From the NCBI GenBank assembly GCA_964035015.1, contig OZ036003.1, positions 4,927,754-4,991,753 on the forward strand: a DNA stretch of 64,000 nt. The letters are read 5' to 3'. Position 1 is the stretch's first letter; each line of letters opens with the position of its first letter. Below are positions 1-10,894 of this stretch, piece after piece. Position numbers and translations under genes: made by a program. This DNA comes from Corallium rubrum. Taxonomy: Eukaryota > Cnidaria > Anthozoa > Scleralcyonacea > Coralliidae. Below the pieces are notes generated by a model, which saw only the letters and a list, made by a program, of their open reading frames with translations, ran no database searches and was not told the origin of the DNA.

Positions 1-1590
1 TATATACTAAAATTTGGGGGTTTTTAAAGACACACTGGGATGAATGGGATTTCTATGGAGTGATGCAAACTACATGTATACGTAGGTGTTTTATTTTGAA
101 AGACTCGCTTCAGAGCGTTATCCAATCAGCATGCCTCTAGTTCTGGTCAACCTAATTCGCATAACTCACAATCATTAACAAACAAGAAATATGGTGTGAA
201 TACACCTAAATATAACACTTCGAAGAAAAGCCACAACAACGTACGAGACATGAATCGTGATGTCCAACAAATCAAGCTTGCTAAGAATCAGAAATTTATT
301 TGATCTGGTAGATACAGAGAAGTCTCATATTCGCAATGTACTTCGTTTTCTTTTGGTAATTTGCCGATACCGCCATGTACTTAATGTTAAAGCTGAGCTT
401 TTGTACTATGCAGTACAGTGTTGCTCATGATATCTTCAGCATTTTAACTCACTGACTCAACACAGTGCTTTCAATGAGGCGAGCGTGATCGCGCTTGCCC
501 ACACACTCCCAAGTTCGTTCTTGCCAGCGCGATTGATCGCACTGGCAGATAAGTAATTTGTCATAAAATGCACTCGCAGATTATCTTCCACTGCCTAGAA
601 ATGGAGTAAATAAATGCTCAGCTGAAAATAATATGAAAATAATGGAATATCTCTTGTTTACTCTGTGCAGGAGTATACCTAAGTATAAAACTAAAAACTT
701 ACATGCGCATGATCTGACATGATATTTAGGAGTATTTACGAATTATGGCATCACAGGAGATAAATTGTTCTTGGTTTTATTAAATTAACGGGTTTAGATA
801 TTAAATATTTTTAGTTTGTTTCTAGTGGCTGGCTAACTGCACTCTGCAGTGACGTACTGTATTGTCTTGCTGCATATGGTTTAATTGATATTCGTATTAT
901 TAAAAGACTAGCCGAAATCGGTGAAAATGCAAAATAGCGTTCATTTGCTCACGGGGACGTCCCCTGCATGTTCCGGTGCGGCAATATCGGGATAAACACT
1001 ACAAAATCTCAAACTTTATGCTAGTTGTGCAGATAACAAATAACACTAACTTAAAATATTGGTTTGAAGTTCATTTTTATGATAATAGACTGTTAAAATT
1101 GACCCAGAAAATGTAACAGGAAGTCATCAACATAAACCACCGCTGTTTTTCAAGAAAAACCAAATCGCGCTGCCCAGTTGTGAAATCTGCTCTGGCGAGT
1201 GCGATCCATCGCGCTGGCGTATTTTATTCATTGAAAGCACTGCAACAGTGCTATCTTGTGATCATGGATGGTAACTGGCCTAGTCATTTTGATTAATGTC
1301 TAAGCTACATTTCTATGGTGGTTACCTGTTTGTAACAAAAAGTTGGCTGCTTGTTGTGGCTGTTCTTCGAAGTGTTATATATACTATTAGGTGAATTTGC
1401 ACCATGTTTCTTGTTTGTTTATGATTGTGAGTTATGCAAATTTGGATAATCAGAACCTCAACCACGCTGATTGGATAGCATTCTGAATTTAGCCAATCCA
1501 AATAAAACACAAACGTACTGTATTAGGCAGCACTTTACAGATATCCCATTCATCACATTGTGCTTCCAAAAATCCCCAAATTTTAGAATA
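1..1590. mobile_element. Foldback (long inverted repeat) element, about 1.6 kb
   Basis: The first 235 or so bases are the reverse complement, with scattered mismatches, of about 1340-1590. A second inner pair (around 462-477 and 1228-1243) is also inverted. The inner part carries GC-rich patches with 'gcgatc' words on both sides (480-540 and 1190-1220). No protein is visible. The left terminus coincides with the window start, so the element may begin upstream. It is a non-autonomous foldback; the superfamily is unknown because flanking duplications cannot be read. Confidence 0.75.
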
Positions 1591-2275
1591 TAAATCAATA
1601 ATTACGACTGGTAACCCCCCTTACCTTCAAAGTATACACTATCCAATATGATTTATCATGGTTACCTTCTTGTAACAAAAAATGCCATCAAAAGTAATAT
1701 TTTGAAGCCTAATGGCCAGTTGTCTATAGTGTGCCATTTTCAGGTCTAAACCCCAAATGAAAACACAGATAAATTGCTTCAAATCAACTCAAGAAGCACA
1801 CAAATAGAAGACAACACATCATGAACTCAAGGTAACGCTATTTTATTGAAAAATTTGTCATATTTACGTGGAAGTTTGAAACATATATTTCCATTAAAAT
1901 GCCACCGGCCACAACTTGAGCTTGGGCTGCCTGTGGTGTGAATTAGATATACTTTCCCATAGTGCATAGCAAGTGAGAATGTTCCAAATCCTGACCCCCA
2001 GGTTACATGCCTCTGGCAATAGCCCTACCCCCGGGATAGTGAATAAAATAATGTTCCATGATGTAATATCAGTTTTCAGATAACTGGTTAAATGACTGTT
2101 CTTTCCTTTAGGTGTAAAAAATGCCAATATTGCAAAAACAAGAAGAAAAAAGGTCAAACCAGAATGACCGCAATCGTTTCATTCAGTATCCTATCACTCT
2201 GATGAAGGACTAGAAACACCTTGTATATTAGTATAATAATATGATTTTAGTAAATAACATTTTCAAGTGCCTTGT
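1591..2275. other. No gene seen; decayed repeat DNA
   Basis: No credible coding region is visible. A word near 1663-1680 resembles 1318-1338 (both 'tggttacct' followed by 'tttgtaac' or 'tcttgtaac'), so part is duplicated element sequence. At 2199-2217 CTGATGA is followed 7 bases later by GAAAC, a possible decayed hammerhead-like motif (see findings). Confidence 0.5.
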
Positions 2276-3457
2276 GTAATGTTTTTATTGACTTGTGTGT
2301 AACTAGTGTTTTTGTTGACTTGTGTAGTGTTTTTGTTGACTTGTATAACTAGCGTTTTTGTTGACTTGTGTAATGTTTTTGTTAACTTGTGTAATGTTTT
2401 TATTTACTTGTGTAGTGTTTTGTTGACTTGTGTAATATTTTTGTTGACTTGTGTAGTGTTTTTGTTGACTTGTGTAACTAGTGTTTTTATTGACTTGTGT
2501 AGTGTTTTTGTTGACTTGTGTAACTAGTGTTTTTGTTGACTTGTGTAACTAGTGTTTTTATTGACTTGTGTAGTGTTTTTGTTGACTTGTGTAATATTTT
2601 TGTTGACTTGTGTAGTGTTTTGTTGACTTGTATAACTAGTGTTTTTGTTGACTTGTGTGGTGTTTTGTTGACTTGTATAACTAGTGTTTTTGTTGACTAA
2701 TGCGTAACTAGTGTTTTTGTTGACTTGTGTAGTGTTTTTGTTGACTTGTGTAGTGTTTTTGTTGACTTGTGTAGTGTTTTTGTTGACTTGTGTAACTAGT
2801 GTTTTTGTTGACTTGTGTAGTGTTTTTGTTGACTTGTGTAGTGTTTTTGTTGACTTGTGTAGTGTTTTTGTTGACTTGTGTAATATTTTTGTTGACCTGT
2901 GTAGTGTTTTTGTTGACTTGTGTAGTGTTTTTGTTGACCTGTGTAGTGTTTTTGTTGACTTGTGTAGTGTTTTTGTTGACTTGTGTAACTAGTGTTTTTG
3001 TTGATTTGTGTAACTAGTGTTTTTGTTGACTTGTGTAACTAGTGTTTTTGTTGACTTGTGTAGTGTTTTTGTTAACTTGTGTAATATTTTTATTGACCTG
3101 TGTAGTGTTTGTATTGACTTGTGTAGTGTTTTTGTTGCCTTGCCTTGTGTAGTGTTTTTGTTGACTTGTGTAGTGTTTTTGTTGACTTGTGTAACTAGTG
3201 TTTTTGTTGCCTTGTGTAATGTTTTTATTGACTTGTGTAGTGTTTTTATTGACTTGTGTAATGTTTTTGTTGACTTGTGTAAGGTTTTTGTTGACTTGTG
3301 TAGTGTTTTTGTTGACTTGTGTAACTAGTGTTTTTGTTGCCTTGTGTAATGTTTTTATTGACTTGTGTAGTGTTTTTATTGACTTGTGTAAGGTTTTTGT
3401 TGACTTGTGTAGTGTTTTTGTTGACTTGTGTAATGTTTTTGTTGACTTGTGTAACTA
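2276..3457 (+). repeat. Minisatellite, 21/26-bp units (left block)
   Basis: About 1.2 kb of tandem copies of a 21-base unit (TAGTGTTTTTGTTGACTTGTG) mixed with a longer form that adds TAAC before TAGT. Single-base variants are shared by neighbouring units, as expected from unequal exchange. The long open frames across it, with repeated FLLTCV or VFVDLCS heptads, are by-products of a period divisible by three and are not taken as genes. The array stops at a TA dinucleotide (3456-3457) where a transposon is inserted and resumes at 5886. Confidence 0.95.
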
Positions 3458-5885
3458 CAGTGGCGCTCAGAAGTTTTTTAACATCGTTTGCGTGTATCGT
3501 GTGTGTGTGGTGCGTGTGTGTTGGGTGTACTACATGGAAAACTACACGCACTATCCGTGTAACTACACGGAAAACTACACGCCACTTTGCGTGTACTACA
3601 CGGAAAACTACACGCCACTTTGCATGTACTACATGGAAAACTACACGCACTTTGTAGGTTAGGTGGTCTTTGAATGTCCATGTAACTCATTACACGGAAG
3701 AAGGCGTACACGGAATTTACGCTTTTAAACCCGTTTTTCACGCGACGGAAGAAGTAATAAAATAAACCCAATATTTTATCGCAATTAAGAAAATTCCGAA
3801 ATTTTATTTGAAATTCTCAAACAAGCAGTAGAACTTGGAGCAACGATTCGCGTTAGGCCTTGAGCCACGGCGTTTACGCCATTGTTTATCGGAGTTAATC
3901 AAAACCCGTTTTTTTACGCGATGGAATAAATAAATAAACCCAATCTTTATATATCAATTAGGAAAATACAGAAATTTTATTTGAAATTCTCAAACAAGCA
4001 GTAAGATTCGGAGCAACGATCCGCGTATTAGGCCTTGAGCCATGGAAATTACGGTAATGTTTATCATTGTTAATCATTTTAACGCGACGGAAGAGATAAA
4101 TGAACCCATCTTTATATCGTATAAACTTTGGTTGTTTTTTTAGTTCTCACAACAAATAGAAACCCGTTCTACAACTTTCCGTGGTAAATTAAATCTCAAA
4201 ACAAGTTACGAATCAAATCTATAGACTAGTTCAAAAGCACTGAAATTATTACTGAATAGATCAATAGAACAAATAAGACTCGCTTTACAGCTTGGACTTT
4301 CAAGTTTAAAAAGTTTATATTATATGATCTTTGACTTTGATACAGGATGATGGAAATGAGCAAATATTATCATAAAAGTTAGAATAGTTCAATAGAAATC
4401 GATCGCGAATTTACATGCAGTATTATTTAGAGTTACGGTTGCCTTTATCGAATAGAAACGTTTTAGAGCATCTTCACACGAGTCGATTAATATGTATAGG
4501 ATAAGGCCCGAGAACGAGGGGTTTGTTCGAAATAAATCCCGACGTTCGAGGGCTTTATCTGACTTAATTCATTATCGAGGAGGTTTTCCAACAAACTTTT
4601 GTCCATTTCTTCCACCTTGGACATGAAATATTTTCCTACTTTTTCCCCTCATTTCTTTTCTAATTCGTATTCAGGGTCCTTATTGGAAATAAGGACCGCG
4701 GTACATCAAAGGAAACCGACTCAATAATTCATTAAGTACTAGTAGAGCCTTTCGCTCGCAACTCCGGTTATTTTTGTTTCATTTGCTTATTAATATATAG
4801 TAAAATTATCGAAGCAACGGCGAGTGAGGTCATCGTTTGACTCGCGAAAAAAAAACCGAAATCATTTTGAAATCACATGGCATTACCTCATTTGAGTTGA
4901 GATGTGTTAAGTCGAGAATTATCCAAAACGCTATATAGTTGTATGCGCACTTGGTCTTGAATCGTTTGACTCACGAAAAAAACCCGAAATAATTTTGAAA
5001 TCACATGGTATTCTGTAAAAAATGCATTATAAAGGCCCGTTGATCAAAAGAAAAACGGGCAATATAAACTCGTTTATAAACCGCAAATATACAGGAGTGT
5101 GTAATTAGCTTTTGCACGACTTTTTCCATGCGGTACTGCTTTACTTCATTTGAGTTGAGATGTGTCAAGTCGGCATGTCATCACAACAGAATGCCTATTT
5201 AAAGCAAACGTTCTGCATGTAACGTTCATTTGGAAACATTCTAGTGCCAAATATATAAAATTTAATATGGATGTTTAACTGGAAGTAAAGTGTTGTGATT
5301 ATTTTTGAAATCTATAATTTGGAAGATGTGCATGTCAGTGATGCTACGACAGCATTAAGATAAACTGTGAGTATTCTTTAACATATGCATGTATATTGAA
5401 ATGCCGTGCCTTAAATGTCATTTGAGTCAATCTAAATTAACCTTCGTTTGACCGCTTATCCGTTCAAGCTCGTGCGAATCTGTAGAATCGAAGCCCTTTC
5501 GCTCTTTATATATCGGAGATCATACCTGACAATAAACAATTCAATTCCATGTGCAAACGCAAATACTTGATTCTTTTGCAACAAACCCGTATAAGTATAA
5601 ATCAGAATATAACAAGGTAAGGTAAACTGCCGAAACAGATAACTTAGTGATCGAGCGAAGGCCCTTCGTCAGAGAGAAACGTATGGTTCGATTTGATTGA
5701 AATACACCCACGGTACCTGTAGTTTTTCCGTGTAGTACACTCACAGTGCGTGTAGTTTTTCCGTGTAGTACACTCACAGTGCGTGTAGTTTTTCCGTGTA
5801 GTACACTCACAGTGCGTGTAGTTTTTCCGTGTAGTACACGCACAACACACACACCCTAATGTTAAAAAACTTCTGGGTGCCACTG
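3458..5885. mobile_element. Non-autonomous Tc1/mariner-type transposon, 2,428 bp
   Basis: The ends are inverted repeats, CAGTGGCGCTCAGAAG at 3458 and its near-complement ending at 5885, about 27 bp each with three mismatches. The element is flanked by a TA duplication (3456-3457 and 5886-5887). The CAGT end and TA target are typical of Tc1/mariner. Inside each terminus are four copies of a 33-bp unit (core GTGTAGTTTTTCCGTGTAG) in opposite orientation at the two ends (about 3525-3650 and 5720-5845); such subterminal repeats often bind transposase. No transposase frame is visible, so it would depend on a helper. The host sequence is the minisatellite, which continues on both sides. Confidence 0.88.
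3725..4090 (+). repeat. Direct duplication, about 175 bp, inside the Tc1/mariner-type element
   Basis: Two imperfect direct copies start at about 3727 and 3902. Both begin AAACCCGTTTTT and contain the phrase AAATTCTCAAACAAGCAGTA and a later AGGCCTTGAGCCA. A degenerate third start is visible near 4078. No coding content. Confidence 0.7.
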
Positions 5886-6362
5886 TAGTGTTTTGTTGAC
5901 TTGTGTAGTGTTTTTGTTGACTTGTGTAGTGTTTTTGTTGACTTGTATAGTGTTTTTGTTGACTTGTGTAATGTTTTTGTTGACTTGTGTAATGTTTTTG
6001 TTGACTTGTGTAACTAGTGTTTTTGTTGACTTGTGTAACTAGTGTTTTTGTTGACTTGTGTAATGTTTTTGTTGACTTGTGTAATGTTTTTGTTGACTTG
6101 TGTAACTAGTGTTTTTGTTGACTTGTGTAATGTTTTTGTTGACTTGTGTAATGTTTTTGTTGACTTGTGTAACTAGTGTTTTTGATGACTTGTGTAACTA
6201 GTGTTTTTGTTGACTTGTGTAACTAGTGTTTTTGTTGACTTGTGTAACTAGTGTTTTTGTTGACTTGTGTAACTAGTGTTTTTGTTGACTTGTGTAGTGT
6301 TTTTGTTGACTTGTGTAGTGTTTTTGTTGACTTGTGTAGTGTTTTTGTTGACTTGTGTAATT
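5886..6362 (+). repeat. Minisatellite, 21/26-bp units (right block)
   Basis: The same unit family as 2276-3457 resumes directly after the transposon and runs to about 6362. Another unit fragment lies at 7704-7727, on the far side of the foldback at 6531-7700, so the original array was probably continuous and was split twice. Confidence 0.93.
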
Positions 6363-6530
6363 AGTCCAGAGGCTGGACGGGGAGTATTGTCACCCGAGCA
6401 GAGAATTTACGAGACCAACTTTTTTTGGTGTAATTTTGGGTGTAGATTACGATTTTGCATATTGATCAAGTGTTTGAGAGGGCGTTTCCGAGAAACGGGG
6501 GGTTAAAGGGAGGACGTCTTTACCTTATTA

Positions 6531-7700
6531 GTTTTACCTTAAAGGATATTGGAAGTATAATTTAAGTTTGTCTCATTTGAAAGAACTCGTGAAATGGTAT
6601 GGTAAGACTCTTTACAATTTTCCCATATCTGTCTGGCCAAAATCAGCGTGCAGTCCGCCATTTTGTAGATCTTGAAATATATGACAAAGAGTGAGTAACT
6701 GTTTGTACGTACCTTATTCAGGGATGGTTATAAGAAGATTTTTTCAAAACAAGAATTTTCTTAATTCTTATAATCATTATAAGAAGATTTAAGACAATAT
6801 AAGAAGATTTTCGACTTTCAAATAAAAATGTGATGACGTCACATGATGACGTCATTTTTTGGTATAAATAATATGACCTACAATACATAAATACTAAAAT
6901 AAGTAATAATGTTACGAGGTGAAATTTAGACTACAGGTAGTGAGGTACAGACTATATAGAATTATTTAACACTACAAAGTGTTAAACATTTTTTTATTAA
7001 ATGTTTATAATTTTAATTCATTATATAAAGATAATAATATAAGAAGATATAAGGAGAAATTTGGTCCAAGAAGATATAAGAAGAAATAATATAAGAAGAT
7101 TTTCCATCCTTGACCTTATTTGATCTGTTTACATTCTTTCAACCCATTTCAGCTCAAAAAATGGATGAACACGTTTCGTGAATCTAAGTGATTCAATGTC
7201 TATGAAGTCAAGAGCAGAACAAAAGACGAAATAAAGAAAAAGTCTCGTTTTGTCTTCGCAAGTCCCAGAAGAAAAGTTATGCTTTGTTTTTGTGCTTATG
7301 TTTATGAAGCGTTGCGACGTATTTCTTTTGTTATAACAAAAAATCAAACATGAATTTTTTCTTCTTTTTTTTATATTTAATTTTTTCATATCAATAGACA
7401 TTGAATCATTTAGATTCACGAAACGTGTTCATCCAATTTTTCATCTACTGTATTTTTGAGCTGAAATGGGCTGAAAGAATGTAAACAGATCAATAAGGTA
7501 GGTACGAACAGTTACTGCACTCTTTGTCAGTCATATATTTCAAGATCTACAAAATGGCGGACTGCACGCTGATTTTGGCCAAAATATTTCGAAAACTAAG
7601 ACAGATATGGGAAAATTGTAAACAGTCTTACTATACCATTTCACGAGTTCTTTCAAATGAGACAAACTTAAATTTTTTTTCCAATATCCTTTATTAAGGG
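6531..7700. mobile_element. Foldback element interrupted by a hAT MITE
   Basis: The left arm (about 6531-6718 plus 7113-7205) is the reverse complement of the right arm (about 7375-7700). The arms share phrases such as TTTGTCTCATTTGAAAG and GGCGGACTGCACGCTGATTT. The left arm is broken by the 394-bp insertion at 6719-7112. The short loop (7206-7374) shows no gene. Minisatellite sequence on both outer sides suggests insertion into the array. Confidence 0.85.
6719..7112. mobile_element. hAT-type MITE, 394 bp
   Basis: The termini are CAGGGATGG at 6719 and CAAGGATGG (reverse strand) ending at 7112. They are flanked by a perfect 8-bp duplication ACCTTATT (6711-6718 and 7113-7120). Many AAGAAGAT words line both ends. 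The 8-bp target and CAGGGATGG-like end fit hAT. The opposite arm of the host foldback keeps the uninterrupted sequence with a single ACCTTATT, so the empty site can be read in the window. Confidence 0.92.
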
Positions 7701-7740
7701 AAATTGTGTAGTGTTTTTGTTGCCTTAAATTTTGTTTTCA

Positions 7741-8100
7741 TATAATACGTCATAAATGATGACGTTAGCAAAACGTCATTAAAATGACGTCAACTACACT
7801 CATGAATAATGACGTCAGCAACACGTCGCGAATGCCGAATAGTGACGTCAATAATACGTCATGAATAGTGACGTCAACACGTTCTATATTACGACGTCAA
7901 CATGTCAGACAATGACGTCAGCAAAACGTCATAAATAAGGACGCTAGCAAAACGTCACAATAATGACGTCAGCAAAACGTCGGGAATGTGACGTCAGCGA
8001 CATACATAATAACTTCGGCAACACGTAATGGATAATGACGTCAACAGCAAATCGTAAATAACGACATCAGGAACACATTATAAATTATGACTGACGTCAA
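7741..8100 (+). repeat. Degenerate array with nine TGACGTCA octamers
   Basis: Loosely tandem units of roughly 25-50 bp contain nine exact copies of the palindrome TGACGTCA (starts 7785, 7810, 7843, 7869, 7913, 7964, 7989, 8036, 8092). Further AACGTCA or ACGTCAT half-forms lie between them. TGACGTCA is the consensus binding site of CREB/ATF bZIP factors. Whether this array is regulatory or just a minisatellite cannot be told from sequence. Confidence 0.8.
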
Positions 8101-8586
8101 ATGTGAATTTAGGATCGTCATACTCTTATAAATGCACGAAGCCAAGCCAATAACAGCGTGAGTTGTGATTCAATTGCCATTGGTACGTAATTTCAAAATA
8201 TACAACCAAGCACTCATATTTGGAAAATTTATTATAGACAATCATGTTACCGAGCAAAGAAGCTGGTTTCGTGAAATTTTGTACAAGTTATTTCAAGAAA
8301 AAGCTCGTCTATATCATCGAGTATTATCGACTAGCAGTATAAGCTCTAAACACCTTTCGAAATCTTGTCTTCAGTACATCTGATGTGATATAATCAGTCC
8401 GCAATGACTCCCAGTGGTTTTTCGCTTCAGTTGCTTTTTTCATTTGCACTTGCTTGTAGTAAGAATCCTTGGATTTTTCAACCTAAACATGATTAGTTAT
8501 TTCGTGAAAAGTCAATAATCTGAATCCGGGACGGGAGCCGAATCTTATTACGTTAAGTCATGAAGTTTCATTTCGCGTCGTTTCAA
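8101..8586. other. No gene seen
   Basis: A 72-codon open frame on the plus strand (8165-8383) has no recognisable motif and no splice or promoter support. I see no repeat structure here. Confidence 0.5.
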
Positions 8587-8588
8587 TA

Positions 8589-8830
8589 GGCGAGTTTCAG
8601 GGTGTTGCGCGCGCATCGTTTTGCAAAGAAATTGGCGGGCTCTTGGCGGGCTCCCCACAAAGCAAGAATTGCAAACAGACTTGCTAGCGAGCCAACAACA
8701 GCAGAATAACAGTGTTAAACATCCAGAAACTGTATCTATATTTTGTTTATTTTAAACAGTATGTTTACTTTGAGTGGAGCTTGCCAGTTTTTTAGAAAAA
8801 TGATGCGCGCGCAACACCCTGAAACTCGCC
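8589..8830. mobile_element. TA-flanked MITE, 242 bp (copy 1 of 2)
   Basis: The inverted ends start GGCGAGTTTCAGGGTGTTGC at 8589 and end with the complement at 8830. TA lies on both sides (8587-8588, 8831-8832). A second copy of the family lies at 54090-54311. No coding capacity. Confidence 0.85.
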
Positions 8831-8834
8831 TATA

Positions 8835-9188
8835 GACCTTTCCGCACGAAGTGCGTGGATAACGCGTTGAGAGATTTGATTGGCTCTCGCAAAACTTCGG
8901 ACTTTCAAAACTTCGGACAAATTTGGACATTGGCCAATCAGATTTGACAAAAAGAGAGATCTCGGAAATGTAGAAACGTGATTTTGTCGGAATTTTGGAC
9001 ATGGTAAACAAAAGAAAACAATAGCAAATTGAGTACCAGTACTCGCGCGGCCATGCAGTAAAATAACATAGAGGACACGAGGAGTGACAGATTGTTTTGC
9101 CTTGGTTTTCACACAGAAACAATGGTTATGCTTCGTTTTTTGAAATAATTTGGAAGAACTAAGGTGCACAAATTAGTTTCTACTAAAA
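8835..9188. other. No gene seen
   Basis: Overlapping minus-strand open frames here cross the MITE boundary and have no motif, so I do not call them. Nothing else is recognised. Confidence 0.5.
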
Positions 9189-9291
9189 CAATTAGATTAT
9201 TCGCTCTCAATTTCTATGAGATGATAGTTGACTCGAGCTCCGCTCTCGTCAACTATTCACTCATAGAAATTTCGAGCTCATAATCTAATTG
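9189..9291. repeat. Imperfect hairpin, about 100 bp
   Basis: CAATTAGATTATTCGCTC at 9189 pairs with the inverted sequence ending 9291, around a centre near 9238. The layout (a 'tcatagaaa' arm, a short GC-rich centre and a 'caattag' end) resembles the hairpins near 57995-58098 and 59166-59198, so it may be an element end. Confidence 0.6.
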
Positions 9292-9292
9292 C

Positions 9293-9293
<1 letters not shown>

Positions 9294-9373
<80 letters not shown>

Positions 9374-9380
9374 ATGTATG
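9294..9380 (+). repeat. Compound microsatellite (TA)n-(GT)n-(GTAT)n
   Basis: About 50 bases of alternating TA are followed by short GT and GTAT runs. Open frames here are trivial. Confidence 0.95.
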
Positions 9381-9715
9381 TCGGAAAAATTTTGTTGTTT
9401 GTTGGAAAAATCGTGCCCTTGGCCACCCCTAAAATCTCAGAGCCACGACGCCCTTGTCTTTTCCGCGACTTTGGAATGGTCATATTTTGCGATACTTTAG
9501 AACCCTGCTATCTTGAACTCTCAAGGGAAATAAAAAATATTTCGAGGAAGCGGGAGTAATTCGAGTTAAGGGGGTAAATTATACTGTAAGCAGTGAAAAA
9601 AATGTGTGGAAGGGAAAACAACCTTTCGAGATGCGAGGTTTTCGAGACAACCAAGTTTGAAATGGCGAGGTTCTACTGTATTTAAATATTTATATAATCT
9701 GATTAATTCTTTTAG

Positions 9716-9885
9716 AGTTAATAATTGTTATTTGTTTGCTGTACAAGCTGTGTTAGTTAGTAATACTCAGAAAAACTCTGAGCTCTGAGCTGCGGGACTC
9801 GATCCCACAACCTTCTGAATGCTAGCCAGACGCTCTAACCATTGAGCCACCAGAACTCAGATAGCGGAGCAAGGTTAATTAAGAA
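9716..9885 (-). mobile_element. tRNA-derived SINE, minus strand
   Basis: Read on the minus strand it has a tRNA-like head with box A-like TGGCTCAATGGTTAGAGCG and box B-like GGGATCGAGTCCC, then a tail with TTTTTCTGAGTATTACTAAC and ACAGCTTGTACAGCAAACAA. It matches the plus-strand copy at 10085-10253. A solo tail follows in plus orientation at 9893-9970. Confidence 0.85.
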
Positions 9886-9892
9886 TTCACAG

Positions 9893-9970
9893 CTCAGAGT
9901 TTTTCTGAGTATTACTAACTAACACAGCTTGTACAGCAAACAACTAACAATTATTACTAATATCAAGCTG
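9893..9970 (+). mobile_element. SINE tail fragment (headless)
   Basis: This is the 3' part of the same SINE family: CTCAGAGTTTTTCTGAGTAT, the ACAGCTTGTACAGCAAACAA core and ATCAAGCTGG. It has no tRNA head, so it is a 5'-truncated copy lying head to head with the minus-strand copy on its left. Confidence 0.8.
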
Positions 9971-10084
9971 GAAACTTACTGTTACAACGCGACTTGTAGA
10001 CCAACAAGTACTTGTAACCGAGCAGTTGGAATTCGTTCCTAGAGGACTGGGCACAGTCTAAGGTATAAGTACCTTAATTAACCT

Positions 10085-10253
10085 TGCTCCCGCTATCTGA
10101 GTTCTGGTGGCTCAATGGTTAGAGCGTCTGGCTAGCATTCAGAAGGTTGTGGGATCGAGTCCCGCTTAGAACTCAGAGTTTTTCTGAGTATTACTAACTA
10201 ACACAGCTTGTACAGCAAACAACTAACAATTATTACTAACATCAAGCTGCAAT
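10085..10253 (+). mobile_element. tRNA-derived SINE, plus strand
   Basis: The tRNA-like head (about 10098-10168) has box A TGGCTCAATGGTTAGAGCG and box B GGGATCGAGTCCC. The tail (10170-10253) ends with ACATCAAGCTGC. It would be transcribed by RNA polymerase III. It is not called a functional tRNA because the acceptor ends do not pair into a standard tRNA and the unit is repeated with a shared non-tRNA tail. The same tail core is amplified at 14330-15070. Confidence 0.88.
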
Positions 10254-10334
10254 TTCTGAAATCTTTTAGAGTTGTCATGGCGATAATAACTTTAAAGATT
10301 AGTTTCTGGAAACACCACGTTTCATATCTATTTG

Positions 10335-10440
10335 CTAAGCTTTCGGCCTGTTAATGGCTCAGGCTTTCATCAGAGCAATATATATATTATATTTCTTCGA
10401 TCATGAAGGCCTGCGTCAACAGGCCGAAAGTTTAGCAAAT
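10335..10440. repeat. Inverted pair with hammerhead-like core
   Basis: GCTAAGCTTTCGGCCTGTTA (10339-10358) and the inverted form near 10415-10438 flank an AT-rich centre. On the minus strand the left arm reads CTGATGAAAGCCTG, then a loop, then CAGGCCGAAAG. This is CUGANGA, a GC stem and GAAA, the order of a hammerhead core. The right arm has lost the first box. It looks like a pair of inverted retroelement ends. Confidence 0.5.
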
Positions 10441-10470
10441 ACATTTTATATAATCTGTTAGTATTTTCTT

Positions 10471-10894
10471 AAAGTGTCTATGAAGTGAAAAATACGTTGG
10501 CATTTTTGTTGTTTTATTGTACAGATGAGCATGACAGGAGCACTCACTGAAAATTTCAAGAGAACCTGATGCGTAATTTTCGCGCTATCAACTCTCAAAA
10601 TTTGCCGTGGATAGTTTGTTTTGGGGAAATTTGAGCTTCTTACGCAGATGGATCATTTATAGTGAAATCTATTGTTCTTATGCATAGTTGTCCGTCTGCG
10701 TACGTCATAAGCATTGTTTCCGAAAGCCCAATTTTTCTCCAAGAACGAACTAGCCATGGCAAACTTTGAGAGTTAATAACGCGAAAACTACGCATCAGAT
10801 TCTGTTGAAATTTTCAGTGAGTGCTCCTGTCATGCTCCTCTGTACAATAAAGCAACAAAAATGCCAACGAATTTTTCATTTCATAGACACTTTA
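10471..10894. mobile_element. Foldback element, about 424 bp
   Basis: The left arm (10471-10625, starting AAAGTGTCTATGAAGTGAAA) is the reverse complement of 10740-10894, with a loop of about 115 bases. No coding capacity and no clear target duplication. Confidence 0.8.

Noticed and set aside
2306-3662. Membrane-protein-like frames with FLLTCVV repeats
   Set aside because: They arise from the 21-bp minisatellite; hydrophobic heptads are a by-product of T-rich units.
8165-8383. 72-codon plus-strand frame as a small gene
   Set aside because: No motif, no splice or promoter context and length expected by chance in this base composition.
10098-10170. Functional tRNA gene
   Set aside because: Box A and box B are good, but the acceptor stem does not pair convincingly and a shared repeat tail follows; it is a SINE head.
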